NCBI GenBank assembly: GCA_903813345.2
Contig: CAIIXF020000002.1
Location: forward strand, 16,626,467-16,686,466
Reading direction: 5' to 3'
Length of the DNA stretch: 60,000 nucleotides
Origin: Owenia fusiformis
Taxonomy: Eukaryota; Annelida; Polychaeta; Sabellida; Oweniidae
Below are positions 1 through 10,557 of this stretch, in pieces. How positions within the stretch are numbered: position 1 is the first letter of the stretch; each line of letters starts with the position of its first letter. The translations under genes and the position numbers were made by a program. The notes under the pieces were generated by a model. The model ran no database searches, was not told the origin of the DNA, and saw only the letters and a program-made list of their open reading frames with translations.

Positions 1-3000
1 TTCCGTCCATTTCCAGTGTTCGTAGGCTCCCCATTCCGTTAAAAGTATTATTGCTAATCTCACTGATCTTATTATTGGATATGTCCAGGACTTGAAGGGC
101 CGACAATTTCTTTAGAGCCAAGGGAATTTTTACCAATGAGTTTACCTCGATGTTCAACGTGTCTAGTACTTCTGTTACACCACTGAATGCATCCTCGTGT
201 ATGAATTCCAAACTGTTATTTTGCAGAAACAGATTTCTCAACTTCTTACTTTCATTAAAGGTGTTTTCAGGTATTTTACTTATATCATTTCCAATGAAGC
301 TTGCATTTATTAGAAACGGCATATTTGCGAATAAAAGTGGTATTGAGGTCAGGTTGTTCTTATCAAGGGTAATGACCTTCACTGATTCTCTGATTGAATC
401 AAGTGCATTCTGTGCAAAAGCGGCAATGCCGTTATTTGTCAGATTAAGTTTAGTTATACCAGTTCTTGTTATGATCTGGACTACCTCTCGCTTTCCATTG
501 CATGTCATCTGATCTTTTTCGCAGGAACATTCCTCACAATCAAGAACACTGTGATCAAGTTCGGCAGGATTACAAGTTCCGTCGGATGAATTGCATCGTT
601 CTAGAAACTCTGATATCTTCATTCCCTGAACGTTGGGTGGGGTAGCACACACATACTCGCTGTCATACGCCTTCAGGTTGATATCTTTCATCCAATTCAG
701 TGAGCAAGAACAATGGAACTTGTTTTGATGTATTGCTATGTCTGCTTTTGTCTCGATCAGTTTACTGAATGTACAAGAATCAGCTGTTACCAAATTATTG
801 TTTTCTAATCGTAAGTAGATGCGGCTACTATTCAAACCATCAAATGCATTCCTGTTGACATAACTGATATTGTTGTTCACCAAGAGCAACGATTCGATAG
901 CGACCATGAACTGAAACCCCCGGTTTGGTAAAATTTTAATTGCATTGTTTCCCAATCCAAGTGTCTTCATATCAACAAGGTCAGAAAATGCCTCGGTGGG
1001 TATTGCTGTCAACCTGTTGAATTCGAGCTGAAGTTCAATTAAATGTGTCCCAACAAACGCTCCGCTATATATCTTGTGTACCAAATTGTACCGTAGGTCG
1101 ATAATCTCTAGTTGCTGGAGATTGGCAAATGCCAGTGAATCAATTGTTTCTATTTTATTGTTATTTAAAATCAGTTCTTGTAAATTGATCAATTGTCTTA
1201 TTTCGGCAGGAACTGATTTCAGTTTGTTCTTACTCAGGTCCAAATAGGTTAGTGTTTCCTCTAGATTTGTGAATGACCCATTGGTTATAGTGAGGATCTG
1301 TGTCTCTGCCATGTATAAAGAGATAACTGCATATGTTGGGGTTTCAACAGTACACAGCACTGGACCAAGTTCTATATTAGAGCAATCCATTTCGTTTGAA
1401 TTTTCATCACATTGACACGTGGTGCAATTGGCAACTAGCTTACTCTCTAATCTGCACGCTTCGCCTTTATCACAATTTTCAAACTGGTCCACCAATGGTA
1501 TTGACTCATTAGTAGATGATTTACATCTGTATTTAACTATGTTCACTTTGTCATATTCTTCTAACCACCTCAGTGTACATGTACACTCCAGTGGGTTTTC
1601 AAATAAGAAAATAGATTTCAAATTAGGGTTTCCGAATGCTTCTTCGTGAATAGTTTTGATCATGTTCTTGTTCAGATATATCACCTGGAGAGATGAAAGA
1701 CCGCTGAAAGCACCAATGGATATACTGGTTATCATATTTCCATCTAATTCCAATCTACTTAAACTACTCATTCCTTTAAAAATATCGTCTCTGAGTTCTC
1801 CGATTTTATTGTTTGATATGTCCAAGATTCGTATACCAGTCAGTTTGTTAAAAGCTGTTGAAATGTTTTCCAATGAATTATTTTCGATATTAAGAGTAAA
1901 CAGTGAGTCTATAATACCACTAAAAGCGTCATCGTGAATGAACCTCAAAGTGTTATTTTGCATATAAAGATTTCTCAGGTTTTGGCTTCCATTAAAGGCG
2001 TTTTCTGGTAATTCAGTTATATTGTTCCCTATAAAGCTTGCATTGACGAGATTTGGCATGTTGTCAAACGCAGTTGGTATAGACGTCAGATTGTTTCCAT
2101 CAAGTGTTACTATTGTCACAGATTCGCTAATTGAATCAAGTGCAAATTGTGAAAATACGGCAATTCCATTATTTGACAGAGTAAGCCTTGTCAGATCGTC
2201 CTTCGTTATAATTTGAACTACTTCACGTTTCCCACTACAGGTCATTTCATTACCAGAGCATGAGCACTCATCGCAATCTAGAACACTATGATCACGTTCA
2301 CCTAGGTCGCAAGTGCCATCCGAAGGATCACATCTCTGTAGGAACTCTGATATCTTCATTCCAAATACAGATGGCGGGCCTGAACATGTGTACTCTTCGT
2401 CAAACGCCCCCATGTCTATGTTAGTCATCCAATTCAGATTGCACGAACAATGGAAGCTGTTTGAATACAGCCATATCCGAGCATTGGATTCTACAAGGCT
2501 GTTAAATGTACAAGATGAAGCTGTTACCAAACGATTTCCATCCAATTTGATGTAGTTCATTGATCCGTTTATGACATTAAATGCACGACGGTGTATATAA
2601 CCGATTTCGTTTCTCTCAAGAAACAGCGATTGCAAATCTTTCATCTCTAAGAATGCATTCTCGGGGATCATTCTTATCCTGTTATTGGCGAGACGCATTG
2701 TACGTGTGAGAGTTAAGACTCTGAGCGCCTCTTTTGGTAAGACCGTCATTATATTACCATCTAGTATCAATTCGCGAAGGGAATTGGTGCCGTTAAACGC
2801 CATCGGTTCAATGTCTGTAATGATATTGTTTGATACATCAATGGTTTCAACTTTTCGAAAGTGTCTGAAGGTGTTGTTTTTCAGAGTACTGATCCTGTTG
2901 TGACTCATCTTAAAGGTATACAAAGTGGGTAAGTTGAAAGAGGGAATCCAACTAATGCTGTTATTACTAAAATCCAGATCCTCTAGAGTGTCTTCTATGA

Positions 3001-6000
3001 GTACAAATACATTAGATTTGATTTCTTGAAGTTGTGTGCCAGTTATATAGATACTTGTTAGGTTTAGTGGTTTTATATCGTAGAGTGTGCTTCCTACGCT
3101 GTTCCTCGAACAGGTCATACTAAGTAACGATGGCTCATCACTACTACACGCGCATACATCGCAACTTGCCAAACCATTTTCTGTGTCTTTACATTCAAAT
3201 TGGGCATCATCTTTACAATTGGAGTCAAAAAACTCGCCCAATCGTTTTTGCTTATCGATAGCTTGTGACCAGCATGCGTCGTTTGGATTGGGGGTGTCTA
3301 TCCACCTATTTAACCAATTTAGATCACAATGACATTGAAGTGGATTTTGCGTAATATTTACGGTCGTTAGGGATTTTATACCATCAAATGGACATGGTGA
3401 AATTGTTTCAAACTCATTACTTCGAAGAAGCAAAGTTTCCAATGAATTAACCATCCCAAGAAATGCCCTCGGGTGAATATACATCAGTTTGTTTCCAGTG
3501 AAATCTAGGTACGTGATTTCGGTTAGGCCTCTAAAAGAATCTTCCGTGATGTACTTTATGTTGTTGTACTCAAGATTTAATGAAGTCATCGATTGGAGGT
3601 TTCTCAGAAATGTTAAGCTGGTTAGGTTGTTCCGTCCTAAGTCTATTTTCTTAATATCATTTGGAAATGAGACAAACTCGGGATCAATATTACTGATATC
3701 ATTTCTTGACAATTCTAAAGTTCGAATAATTTGGTAATGATCAAAGCAGCCACGTGGTAATGTAGTCAGGAAATTTTTGCTTAGATCAAGATCCTGGAGA
3801 TTTTCAACTTTTTCTAAAGCGTTTGGAATCGTTTGTAATTCATTATGAGACATATCAATCGTGTGGACACTCTCTGAAACTTCTGAAAACGCATTTTCTC
3901 CAAGGATAGAAATGGAATTAACTGAGAGATCAAGTACATTGATCGAAAACTCCCCAGTTAAAACAACAGATAAATAGGGAGTTTTGAATCTATCAGAGCA
4001 AGTCATCACCTGATTGAATGTTGTCTCAGCCGTACAGTTACACACATCACAGTCGAGAATACCGTTAGCAGTCATGTTACATAACTCATCTCCTTTGGGC
4101 TTCATTTCCTCACTCTTTTCTTTACCTTCGGAGCATTCTTGATCAAGGAAATCAACAAGTGGTTGATGATTTACCTCTTTGGGATAAACGCACGTGGTCT
4201 TGTTTTTATCCATCAAGGTGGACTCCAACCATCTAAGATTACATGTGCAATATAGAGGATTTCCATTGGCAAAGATATCAGCCAGATCCGCGAAGTTATT
4301 GAAGGCGCAAAAGTCAATGTCAAGGAGAGAATTATGTGTGATATTGATACTGTTGAGCGAGTCACCTATACCATTGAATGCGTAATTGGATATATAACTG
4401 ATATCATTCCCGGAGATGTCAAGTGATGCAAGTGAAACCAAACCTTGGAATGTATCTTCGGCAAGTGTCTGGATTGCGTTACTGCTCATTTGGAGTGATT
4501 CTAGACTCATCAGTTTCATTAGTGCGAAAGATGGAATTTCGAGAAGTTGATTATGCGAGAGATCTAACACTTTAAGCGATCCACCAAGGCCCTCAAAGGC
4601 AAAATCAAGAAAGCTTATCATATTATGTGATAAATCAATCACCTCAAGGGATGACAGACCAACGAAAAAATCATCTTCAACTGCATCGATGGAATTGTGT
4701 GCCATGTTTAGAATCACGAGGGAGGTCAATTTCTGTACCAAAACTGGAATGGCTTTAAACTGATTGTTGTCAAGGTGTAACTGTTGTACATATGTTTCTG
4801 TGCCAACTAGAGAACCACTAGTAAGGACTGCTATGTTATTATGGCTCAATACTAATTGGGAGACAATTAATTCTCTCTTTATCGAGTCTACCACTGGTCC
4901 TATATCAGAATTTCTGCAGTCAATTAACCAGGCACCGGACGTTTGATTACAGCGACAATTATCACAGTTTACTGGCGATTCGTTCACAGCATCACATGTC
5001 TTGTTAATCGTTTCACTACAATTTGTACCAACATAGTCCAGGATTACTTCATCTTTTACTTCATCCGGACCTGCACATACGTACGCTATGAAATTATCTT
5101 TGTCATACTCCGTCAACCAAGCAATGTCGCATGTACAGTAAAATGGATTATCACCTGCGTTGAACTCTACCAAAGAGGTAAGATTTGAAAATGTGCATTG
5201 ATCAAGATCTGATATTTTGTTCTCATATAATAGAATCGTGTGAAGATTGTCCAATCCTTGGAATGCATCACTCGCTACGAATGTTATTTTATTTTCTGAA
5301 ACATCAATTGATTCTAGAGACCCAGAAGAAGAAAATGCATTACTAGGTATTGATACTATTGAGTTTAATGCAAGATGTATCTCCAATAAGTTGATCAACC
5401 ATTTGAAACTTTCGACAGGGATAGATGTCATTAGATTTCCATCCAACTTCAACTGCAATAGGGATCCGCCTGTTCCGACAAAAGCAGTGTTAGATATGTC
5501 GCTGATCTCATTGTTTGATAGAATTAAGTCGTCCAGCTTCATAGATTCAAACACATACGATTGCAAAACAGAAATGCGATTGTCCGATAGTTCAAGATAC
5601 TTCAGTTTCGTCAAAGTGTTAATAGCTTTTGGAATGTATTCCAACGATGAATATGTCAACGTGAAAGATTCAAGAGTGTCCTTTATTTTCTCAAATGCCA
5701 GTTCGCCGATTTCATAGAGGCTATCAGCAGAAAGTTTCAAAGATATCATTTTGTTGTCCCCAGGATCGATCATCTTAAGAACTGGACCAATATCCCATTC
5801 ACAATCCATCACCCCTGGGTCAGTTTCGCAGTCACATGTGTCACAATTTCCTACATGTTCTTCTGATAATGTGCAGTCAACAGAGACATCGTAGCAATCC
5901 TCGTAAAAGAAAGCACTAAGGGGATAATCAAAGTTTATTCTACTATTGCATTTGTACTGATCGTCATTAAGTTTGACAGTGCCGTTGATCCATGCCATAT

Positions 6001-6826
6001 CACAACTGCACAGCCAGGGATTGTTTGATGCATGGAGGCCACCGGCAACGAGATTTGGTAACCCTGCTTGCAAGCACGGATCGAGGTATTTCACTTTATT
6101 GTTGTCCAAATTGAGAGATCTAAGAGAAGGGATGGTCAGGTTCTGCGATATGTGGTAGATCCGATTATTAGACAACGATAGCACATCTAATGATGTCAAT
6201 CCTGAAAAGTCCTCTCGATTTATTTCGAGTATTTTGTTCGAGGCCAAGGAGAGTATTTTGAGGGATGCTAGGCTGGAAAGTGACTTCTGTGGCACAACCT
6301 CAAGGAGATTATGACTCAAGTCAAGGTCAACCAATTCTTCATGGAATGCATTTTCTGCGATTTCTCCCACTTTATTGTCCCCTAGATGAAGTACCTCCAT
6401 TTTGGCTTTATCATTAAAAATGGCACCAGGGATATACGTGATTGAGTTCCCACCCAGGTTGAGTATTTTAAGATCATTCAGAGCCTTCAACGATTCAGGC
6501 AGAACGGAGAGCTTGTTGCTTGTAAGATGAAGTACCTCAATGCCGACTGTGTTATTAAACACTTCAACTACCATAGTCTCTATACCACAATCAGTAAAAT
6601 CAAGAGACTTTACGTGAATTGGTTTGTCATCCAATTGTGGGTTCAACTGTTGTAGTGTAGGACCAAGTTCGATTCCAGTGCAATTTATATCCCATTTTAC
6701 GATAGTTTCTACAGTAACGCTACTGCAAGGACACGTCCTCTCAGGCAGCAGTTGGCAAAGCTCGGCTGATATTGCCGCAGTCAGTACCAAGAGGAACGAA
6801 CATCGCCACAACACAAACAAAGGCAT
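1..6826 (-). CDS. Giant intronless Slit-like leucine-rich-repeat protein, 3' end off window
   Basis: The minus-strand frame from the ATG at 6826-6824 stays open to the window edge (at least 2275 codons); I read it at the start, at most cysteine cassettes and at the end and found it in one frame without stops. The first residues (MPLFVLWRCSFLLVLTAAIS) form a signal peptide, followed by an LRRNT-type cap (CQLLPERTCPCSS). Eight blocks of about 600-660 bp with LxxLxLxxNxI repeats follow, roughly 8-9 repeats per block. They are separated by seven cassettes near 6030-5790, 5150-4920, 4260-4010, 3350-3100, 2470-2235, 1600-1380 and 730-490. Each cassette pairs an LRRCT (for example NPWLCSCDMAWING) with a CxxCxC...C LRRNT-like cap. 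This is the Slit block architecture, but Slit has four blocks. Inferred role: secreted or membrane-bound extracellular recognition or adhesion; the C-terminus (membrane anchor or EGF/LamG) is not visible. It is unlikely to be a true Slit orthologue. Confidence 0.88.
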   Translation of the reverse strand, partial: MPLFVLWRCSFLLVLTAAISAELCQLLPERTCPCSSVTVETIVKWDINCTGIELGPTLQQLNPQLDDKPIHVKSLDFTDCGIETMVVEVFNNTVGIEVLHLTSNKLSVLPESLKALNDLKILNLGGNSITYIPGAIFNDKAKMEVLHLGDNKVGEIAENAFHEELVDLDLSHNLLEVVPQKSLSSLASLKILSLASNKILEINREDFSGLTSLDVLSLSNNRIYHISQNLTIPSLRSLNLDNNKVKYLDPCLQAGLPNLVAGGLHASNNPWLCSCDMAWINGTVKLNDDQYKCNSRINFDYPLSAFFYEDCYDVSVDCTLSEEHVGNCDTCDCETDPGVMDCEWDIGPVLKMIDPGDNKMISLKLSADSLYEIGELAFEKIKDTLESFTLTYSSLEYIPKAINTLTKLKYLELSDNRISVLQSYVFESMKLDDLILSNNEISDISNTAFVGTGGSLLQLKLDGNLMTSIPVESFKWLINLLEIHLALNSIVSIPSNAFSSSGSLESIDVSENKITFVASDAFQGLDNLHTILLYENKISDLDQCTFSNLTSLVEFNAGDNPFYCTCDIAWLTEYDKDNFIAYVCAGPDEVKDEVILDYVGTNCSETINKTCDAVNESPVNCDNCRCNQTSGAWLIDCRNSDIGPVVDSIKRELIVSQLVLSHNNIAVLTSGSLVGTETYVQQLHLDNNQFKAIPVLVQKLTSLVILNMAHNSIDAVEDDFFVGLSSLEVIDLSHNMISFLDFAFEGLGGSLKVLDLSHNQLLEIPSFALMKLMSLESLQMSSNAIQTLAEDTFQGLVSLASLDISGNDISYISNYAFNGIGDSLNSINITHNSLLDIDFCAFNNFADLADIFANGNPLYCTCNLRWLESTLMDKNKTTCVYPKEVNHQPLVDFLDQECSEGKEKSEEMKPKGDELCNMTANGILDCDVCNCTAETTFNQVMTCSDRFKTPYLSVVLTGEFSINVLDLSVNSISILGENAFSEVSESVHTIDMSHNELQTIPNALEKVENLQDLDLSKNFLTTLPRGCFDHYQIIRTLELSRNDISNIDPEFVSFPNDIKKIDLGRNNLTSLTFLRNLQSMTSLNLEYNNIKYITEDSFRGLTEITYLDFTGNKLMYIHPRAFLGMVNSLETLLLRSNEFETISPCPFDGIKSLTTVNITQNPLQCHCDLNWLNRWIDTPNPNDACWSQAIDKQKRLGEFFDSNCKDDAQFECKDTENGLASCDVCACSSDEPSLLSMTCSRNSVGSTLYDIKPLNLTSIYITGTQLQEIKSNVFVLIEDTLEDLDFSNNSISWIPSFNLPTLYTFKMSHNRISTLKNNTFRHFRKVETIDVSNNIITDIEPMAFNGTNSLRELILDGNIMTVLPKEALRVLTLTRTMRLANNRIRMIPENAFLEMKDLQSLFLERNEIGYIHRRAFNVINGSMNYIKLDGNRLVTASSCTFNSLVESNARIWLYSNSFHCSCNLNWMTNIDMGAFDEEYTCSGPPSVFGMKISEFLQRCDPSDGTCDLGERDHSVLDCDECSCSGNEMTCSGKREVVQIITKDDLTRLTLSNNGIAVFSQFALDSISESVTIVTLDGNNLTSIPTAFDNMPNLVNASFIGNNITELPENAFNGSQNLRNLYMQNNTLRFIHDDAFSGIIDSLFTLNIENNSLENISTAFNKLTGIRILDISNNKIGELRDDIFKGMSSLSRLELDGNMITSISIGAFSGLSSLQVIYLNKNMIKTIHEEAFGNPNLKSIFLFENPLECTCTLRWLEEYDKVNIVKYRCKSSTNESIPLVDQFENCDKGEACRLESKLVANCTTCQCDENSNEMDCSNIELGPVLCTVETPTYAVISLYMAETQILTITNGSFTNLEETLTYLDLSKNKLKSVPAEIRQLINLQELILNNNKIETIDSLAFANLQQLEIIDLRYNLVHKIYSGAFVGTHLIELQLEFNRLTAIPTEAFSDLVDMKTLGLGNNAIKILPNRGFQFMVAIESLLLVNNNISYVNRNAFDGLNSSRIYLRLENNNLVTADSCTFSKLIETKADIAIHQNKFHCSCSLNWMKDINLKAYDSEYVCATPPNVQGMKISEFLERCNSSDGTCNPAELDHSVLDCEECSCEKDQMTCNGKREVVQIITRTGITKLNLTNNGIAAFAQNALDSIRESVKVITLDKNNLTSIPLLFANMPFLINASFIGNDISKIPENTFNESKKLRNLFLQNNSLEFIHEDAFSGVTEVLDTLNIEVNSLVKIPLALKKLSALQVLDISNNKISEISNNTFNGMGSLRTLEMDG

Positions 6827-6846
6827 CCTCCTAGAAATATACAAGA
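6827..6846 (-). promoter_or_regulatory. Probable 3' splice site just upstream of the LRR gene start codon
   Basis: On the minus strand a pyrimidine-rich stretch ends in tgtatatttctag at 6831, followed by GAGG and the ATG. This looks like a splice acceptor, so the gene probably has a 5' UTR exon further upstream and the giant coding exon begins at 6830. A TATA-like tatataat lies nearby (about 6850-6857), so a very short unspliced leader is the alternative. Confidence 0.4.
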
Positions 6847-7263
6847 TACAACTATTATATAAGGTGACTCAGAACTAAATTGGCTCCAAAAGATAGAAAT
6901 GGACCTAAATGGATTTTTTCAATCATTTATTACACGGACAAGAGAGCTCGTGAACCATAACAAAAACATAATGACACTCACAGTATGCATTTATTGAACA
7001 AATTCTGAAAAAACAAAATGTATTATCAAGGCGACAAGGCATTGTTTTAATTTCCCAGTTTCTTAACCCATAAATTATAAGCTATTGCTTCTAAGGCAGC
7101 CCAACTTTCAAGAAGGAGACAGACGATTTGACAGTCATGTAACCATATGATCAACCAACCCCTTGTTAGAAAGCGCCAGACGGGTGCGATGACAATGACA
7201 TGGTCGGTCAAAACGGTTGTTTTAAAATTATTTCTGATAAAAATAAAGTTGATAGGATCAGAA
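6847..7263. other. Intergenic, upstream of the LRR gene
   Basis: AT-rich sequence with no convincing exon. It would contain the promoter or leader intron of the minus-strand LRR gene. A T-rich stretch starts just beyond it inside the foldback element. Confidence 0.5.
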
Positions 7264-8310
7264 CATACGAGGGTATATCATAAAGTTCTCATAATATCTC
7301 TTTTTTTTTTATTTATAATTTTTTTATTTTTCAACATATTCTCATGAAATTTTCATAGAATCTGCAGTATAGAATACTGTATTAATCTATCAAGAAATAT
7401 TTGGTATAACAGAAATATTAGATAAGTAATGGTTGCCATAGTAACTGGAAATCAAGGCACCCGGGGCAAATAAAATAATTGAGATATAATTAGCTTTATT
7501 AACCTTGTTTACATACATAATAAACTCTCATAAATTATCAAACACATTAAAATGTTATCTTGAATATGTTGTTAAATGCTTTTACTATAAACTAAATTGA
7601 TCATGTGAATTGTGTGATGTCATAGGGGATGCTTACATGCTTCATTAGATGTGATACCAGACTCTGAGAATCAAAGCTTAATGATCAGAAATGACTGAGT
7701 TAGATAATGCATAGATGCAGGGATCATCAGAAAAATAATATTCATACTTATAAAAAGTTTAGTTTAGTTCGAAAAATCCTTTGCTCATACTAAAGATGAT
7801 CTAAAACAAATATGTTGCAAAAATATCAACAAAATTAACCCCTATGTGTGGTCTATTATTTATTTAAGATGAACTAAAGTGGAAAATCGACTTTCCTTGG
7901 AATATTTGACAAAACAGTTGTAGTGTCTGACATCATTTCTAATGAAGCATTAGAATCATCCATTATGAGATCACACAATTCACATGACCATTTTAATAGT
8001 TTAAAACAGTCAAGAATAAATGGTATTTAACAATTTGATGTGTTTCATAGCTTATTTGATAACTTATTATGCATTTAAACATGGTTAGTTGGGACTATTC
8101 CTGCACCATTTTTTATTTGCCCCGGGTGCCTTGATTTCCGGTTACTATGGCAACCATTTCTGAAATAATATTTCTGTTATACCTAAAATTGTTTGATAGA
8201 TTAATGCAGCATTGTATACTACACATTCTGTGAAAAATTCATCAGAATATATTAAAAAAACAAAAAAATTAGAGAGATATTATGAGAACTTTATGATATA
8301 CCCTCGTATG
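7264..8310. mobile_element. Foldback DNA element with ~400-bp inverted arms
   Basis: The arm 7264-7665 reappears as the reverse complement at 7921-8310 with moderate divergence and small indels. Matching landmarks are catacgagggtatatc (7264) with gatataccctcgtatg (8295), caaggcacccggggcaaat (7453) with atttgccccgggtgccttg (8116), and catgtgaattgtgtgat on the left with its complement on the right. The spacer is about 255 bp. No transposase frame is present. It is probably a non-autonomous foldback or MITE-type element; I could not settle its target-site duplication. Confidence 0.8.
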
Positions 8311-10479
8311 ATTATTAATCGGATAATTTATTTACAAAATCATGTAAACGTCGGTGAGGTAGTCGCATTTAGTATATTTTTGTTGTTAAACCATCCCAAT
8401 GCTACTTGAAACAATCAATCATTGGGAACTCGTTGCTAGTCTTTTGAAACGTATGAATCACACCGTTAGAACGTGGTAATATGAATATTTGAAAGAGCTA
8501 TAAAACAATCAATTAAAGGAGTAGTATGCTCATATAGTTGTTCTAGACTATTGGTCCTAATATTGCCACACATATTTTTGATAATAAAGTAGTTTTAAAA
8601 ATGATGTAAAGAAACCATTGACCTCAATCACCAGTAAGACTTACTTTTGAAATATGATTTCAAAAAGGCCATCACGATCCTATTTAACATACCTTCCTTA
8701 AAGTCAAGTATAAAAGAAAGGAAAAAATCTGCCGTATTTTTGAATGATATATTCAATTCTTTTGGAGTCTCGGAAAATCATAAAACATCATTATCACGTA
8801 CATTCGGTTTCTAATTTTCTAATTTTCGTATTGTCTCCAGGGTATGACATCTGGAATAACTCCTACACTTTCATTGAATCAATCTAAGAATTTTAGGCCT
8901 AAATTCTGCATTTTTTGGTGAAACATTAGCAAAAGTTATGTGCAGAGGGTGTAGCAGCATAAATGATGTCTGGCCATTGCTCTCTTTTGGGACATCTTTA
9001 AAGTTCCAAGTCATATTGACAGTGATATTTGCACTTTTTTGAAGCAGTGCTTACTTGCCTTTTTCGCTAAATGGTAGATCAACAAATTACAATTTGGATT
9101 CATAAATGCTGTAGAAACATTTCTACTCGCGTTTATAATGAAAATACTATTCGCAAAATATGTTAAGTATATTCGTATGTTGAGTATTTGCTATCTATTT
9201 ATTCTTCAACATGTATTGTAATGGCTTCTTTATGAATGAAATGTGATAACGGAACTAGAAAAATGGAGATGGGGTACTAGACGTTGTTTCATTTCACGTT
9301 GGATTATGGTTTGAAATATTGGGCACACTTCGATGTTTTATGTTTTGCTGGGTTCTGTAATAATTTTGGTCCTCTTCCTTTTGGCACTAATATCAACATT
9401 TTTCTGATAACTCATCAACTTGAAGTCAATTTATCGATTGCACCTCCTAATTTTAAAATCCCCCACTCGCACTTATTGCAGTATTAGGAGAACCAATGGG
9501 AGAATCTATGTTGAATCGCTCACATCGATTAGTTTGGAATTAGTAATAATTTGATAAAATTTCTCTGTTGTAAACTCTATTGCTTAAATGTCGGCCGATC
9601 GTGAAAAATAACATGGACATCCTCATTGGAATTCCCAGGGGGTTTACTTATTAAATTATCATGAAAAGGACCTTTACACAATTCTGACATTTTTTGCAAG
9701 TATGTCAGTCATGTAACTGTGATGTCAGAAAAAATGAGGTTTAAGCATTTTTACTATTTGTCTTAATAGTACGTCTGTACGTTGATTTCTTAAAAGCAAG
9801 GCACGTGGGACAAAATGACGAAAACTGAAATTTTTAGTGCACTACCTGAGTCCATATATAAGCAAATATTTAATCTGATATGAGTATCTCTAAATACAAT
9901 TAAATGGATATCGTTTTTAGTCTAATAGAAGTATTGATGATTATTTATTAAATAATTGTACTAATGGTCTTATTAAAACATTGCATTAGAGGCCACGAAA
10001 GTTGGCATATCCAAAATCAGATTATAATACATGTATACCATGATCATGAATTTCTATAAGTATACACACTGACCCATTTTGTCTTGAGTCAATGAGTTTA
10101 TGGAACTAGATATGGCTCTATCATCATAGATAAATATTTAGATGCAATCTTTGTATTCTAATATAGAAATAAGATAGCTAACGTTTTAAATACTTGCAGA
10201 AATGTCTATATTTGGGTTCATTTATTGAGTGATTGTATTGTAAATAGAGGCCGTGTAAATAGGCTGCACCTTGGCTGTATCTACAAAAAAATAGAACAAA
10301 TAAATCAAATTTCTCCAACTTAAAATATTTTTGTTCGTGAACAACTATGAATAATTTACTAAATAGATATTTTGCAATGTAATTTGTCCTGAACCCACCA
10401 TTTTCATTGCTTTACATGTTACTGGTGATTATAAAATAAAGGTATTGTATTGCGATTAATATTTCATCATTTTCTTCAC

Positions 10480-10521
10480 AGATGACGTGAACGTAATGTC
10501 AGATGACGTGAACGTAATGTC
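10480..10521 (+). repeat. Perfect 21-bp tandem duplication containing TGACGT motifs
   Basis: Two exact head-to-tail copies of a 21-mer beginning agatgacgtgaacg. Each contains TGACGTGA, a CRE/ATF-like core. Whether this is regulatory or a simple replication slip cannot be told from the sequence. Confidence 0.85.
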
Positions 10522-10542
10522 AAATCTGACCATGCTTATATT

Positions 10543-10557
10543 GGGGGGGGGGGGGGG
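10543..10557 (+). repeat. Homopolymer run of 15 G
   Basis: Fifteen consecutive G residues, an isolated feature in AT-rich surroundings and a likely site of length polymorphism or sequencing error. Confidence 0.85.

Noticed and set aside
150-6158. Many plus-strand open frames of 60-156 codons across 1-6.9 kb
   Set aside because: They lie antisense to the minus-strand LRR frame, which has a signal peptide, LRR periodicity and cysteine cassettes; the plus frames have none of these.
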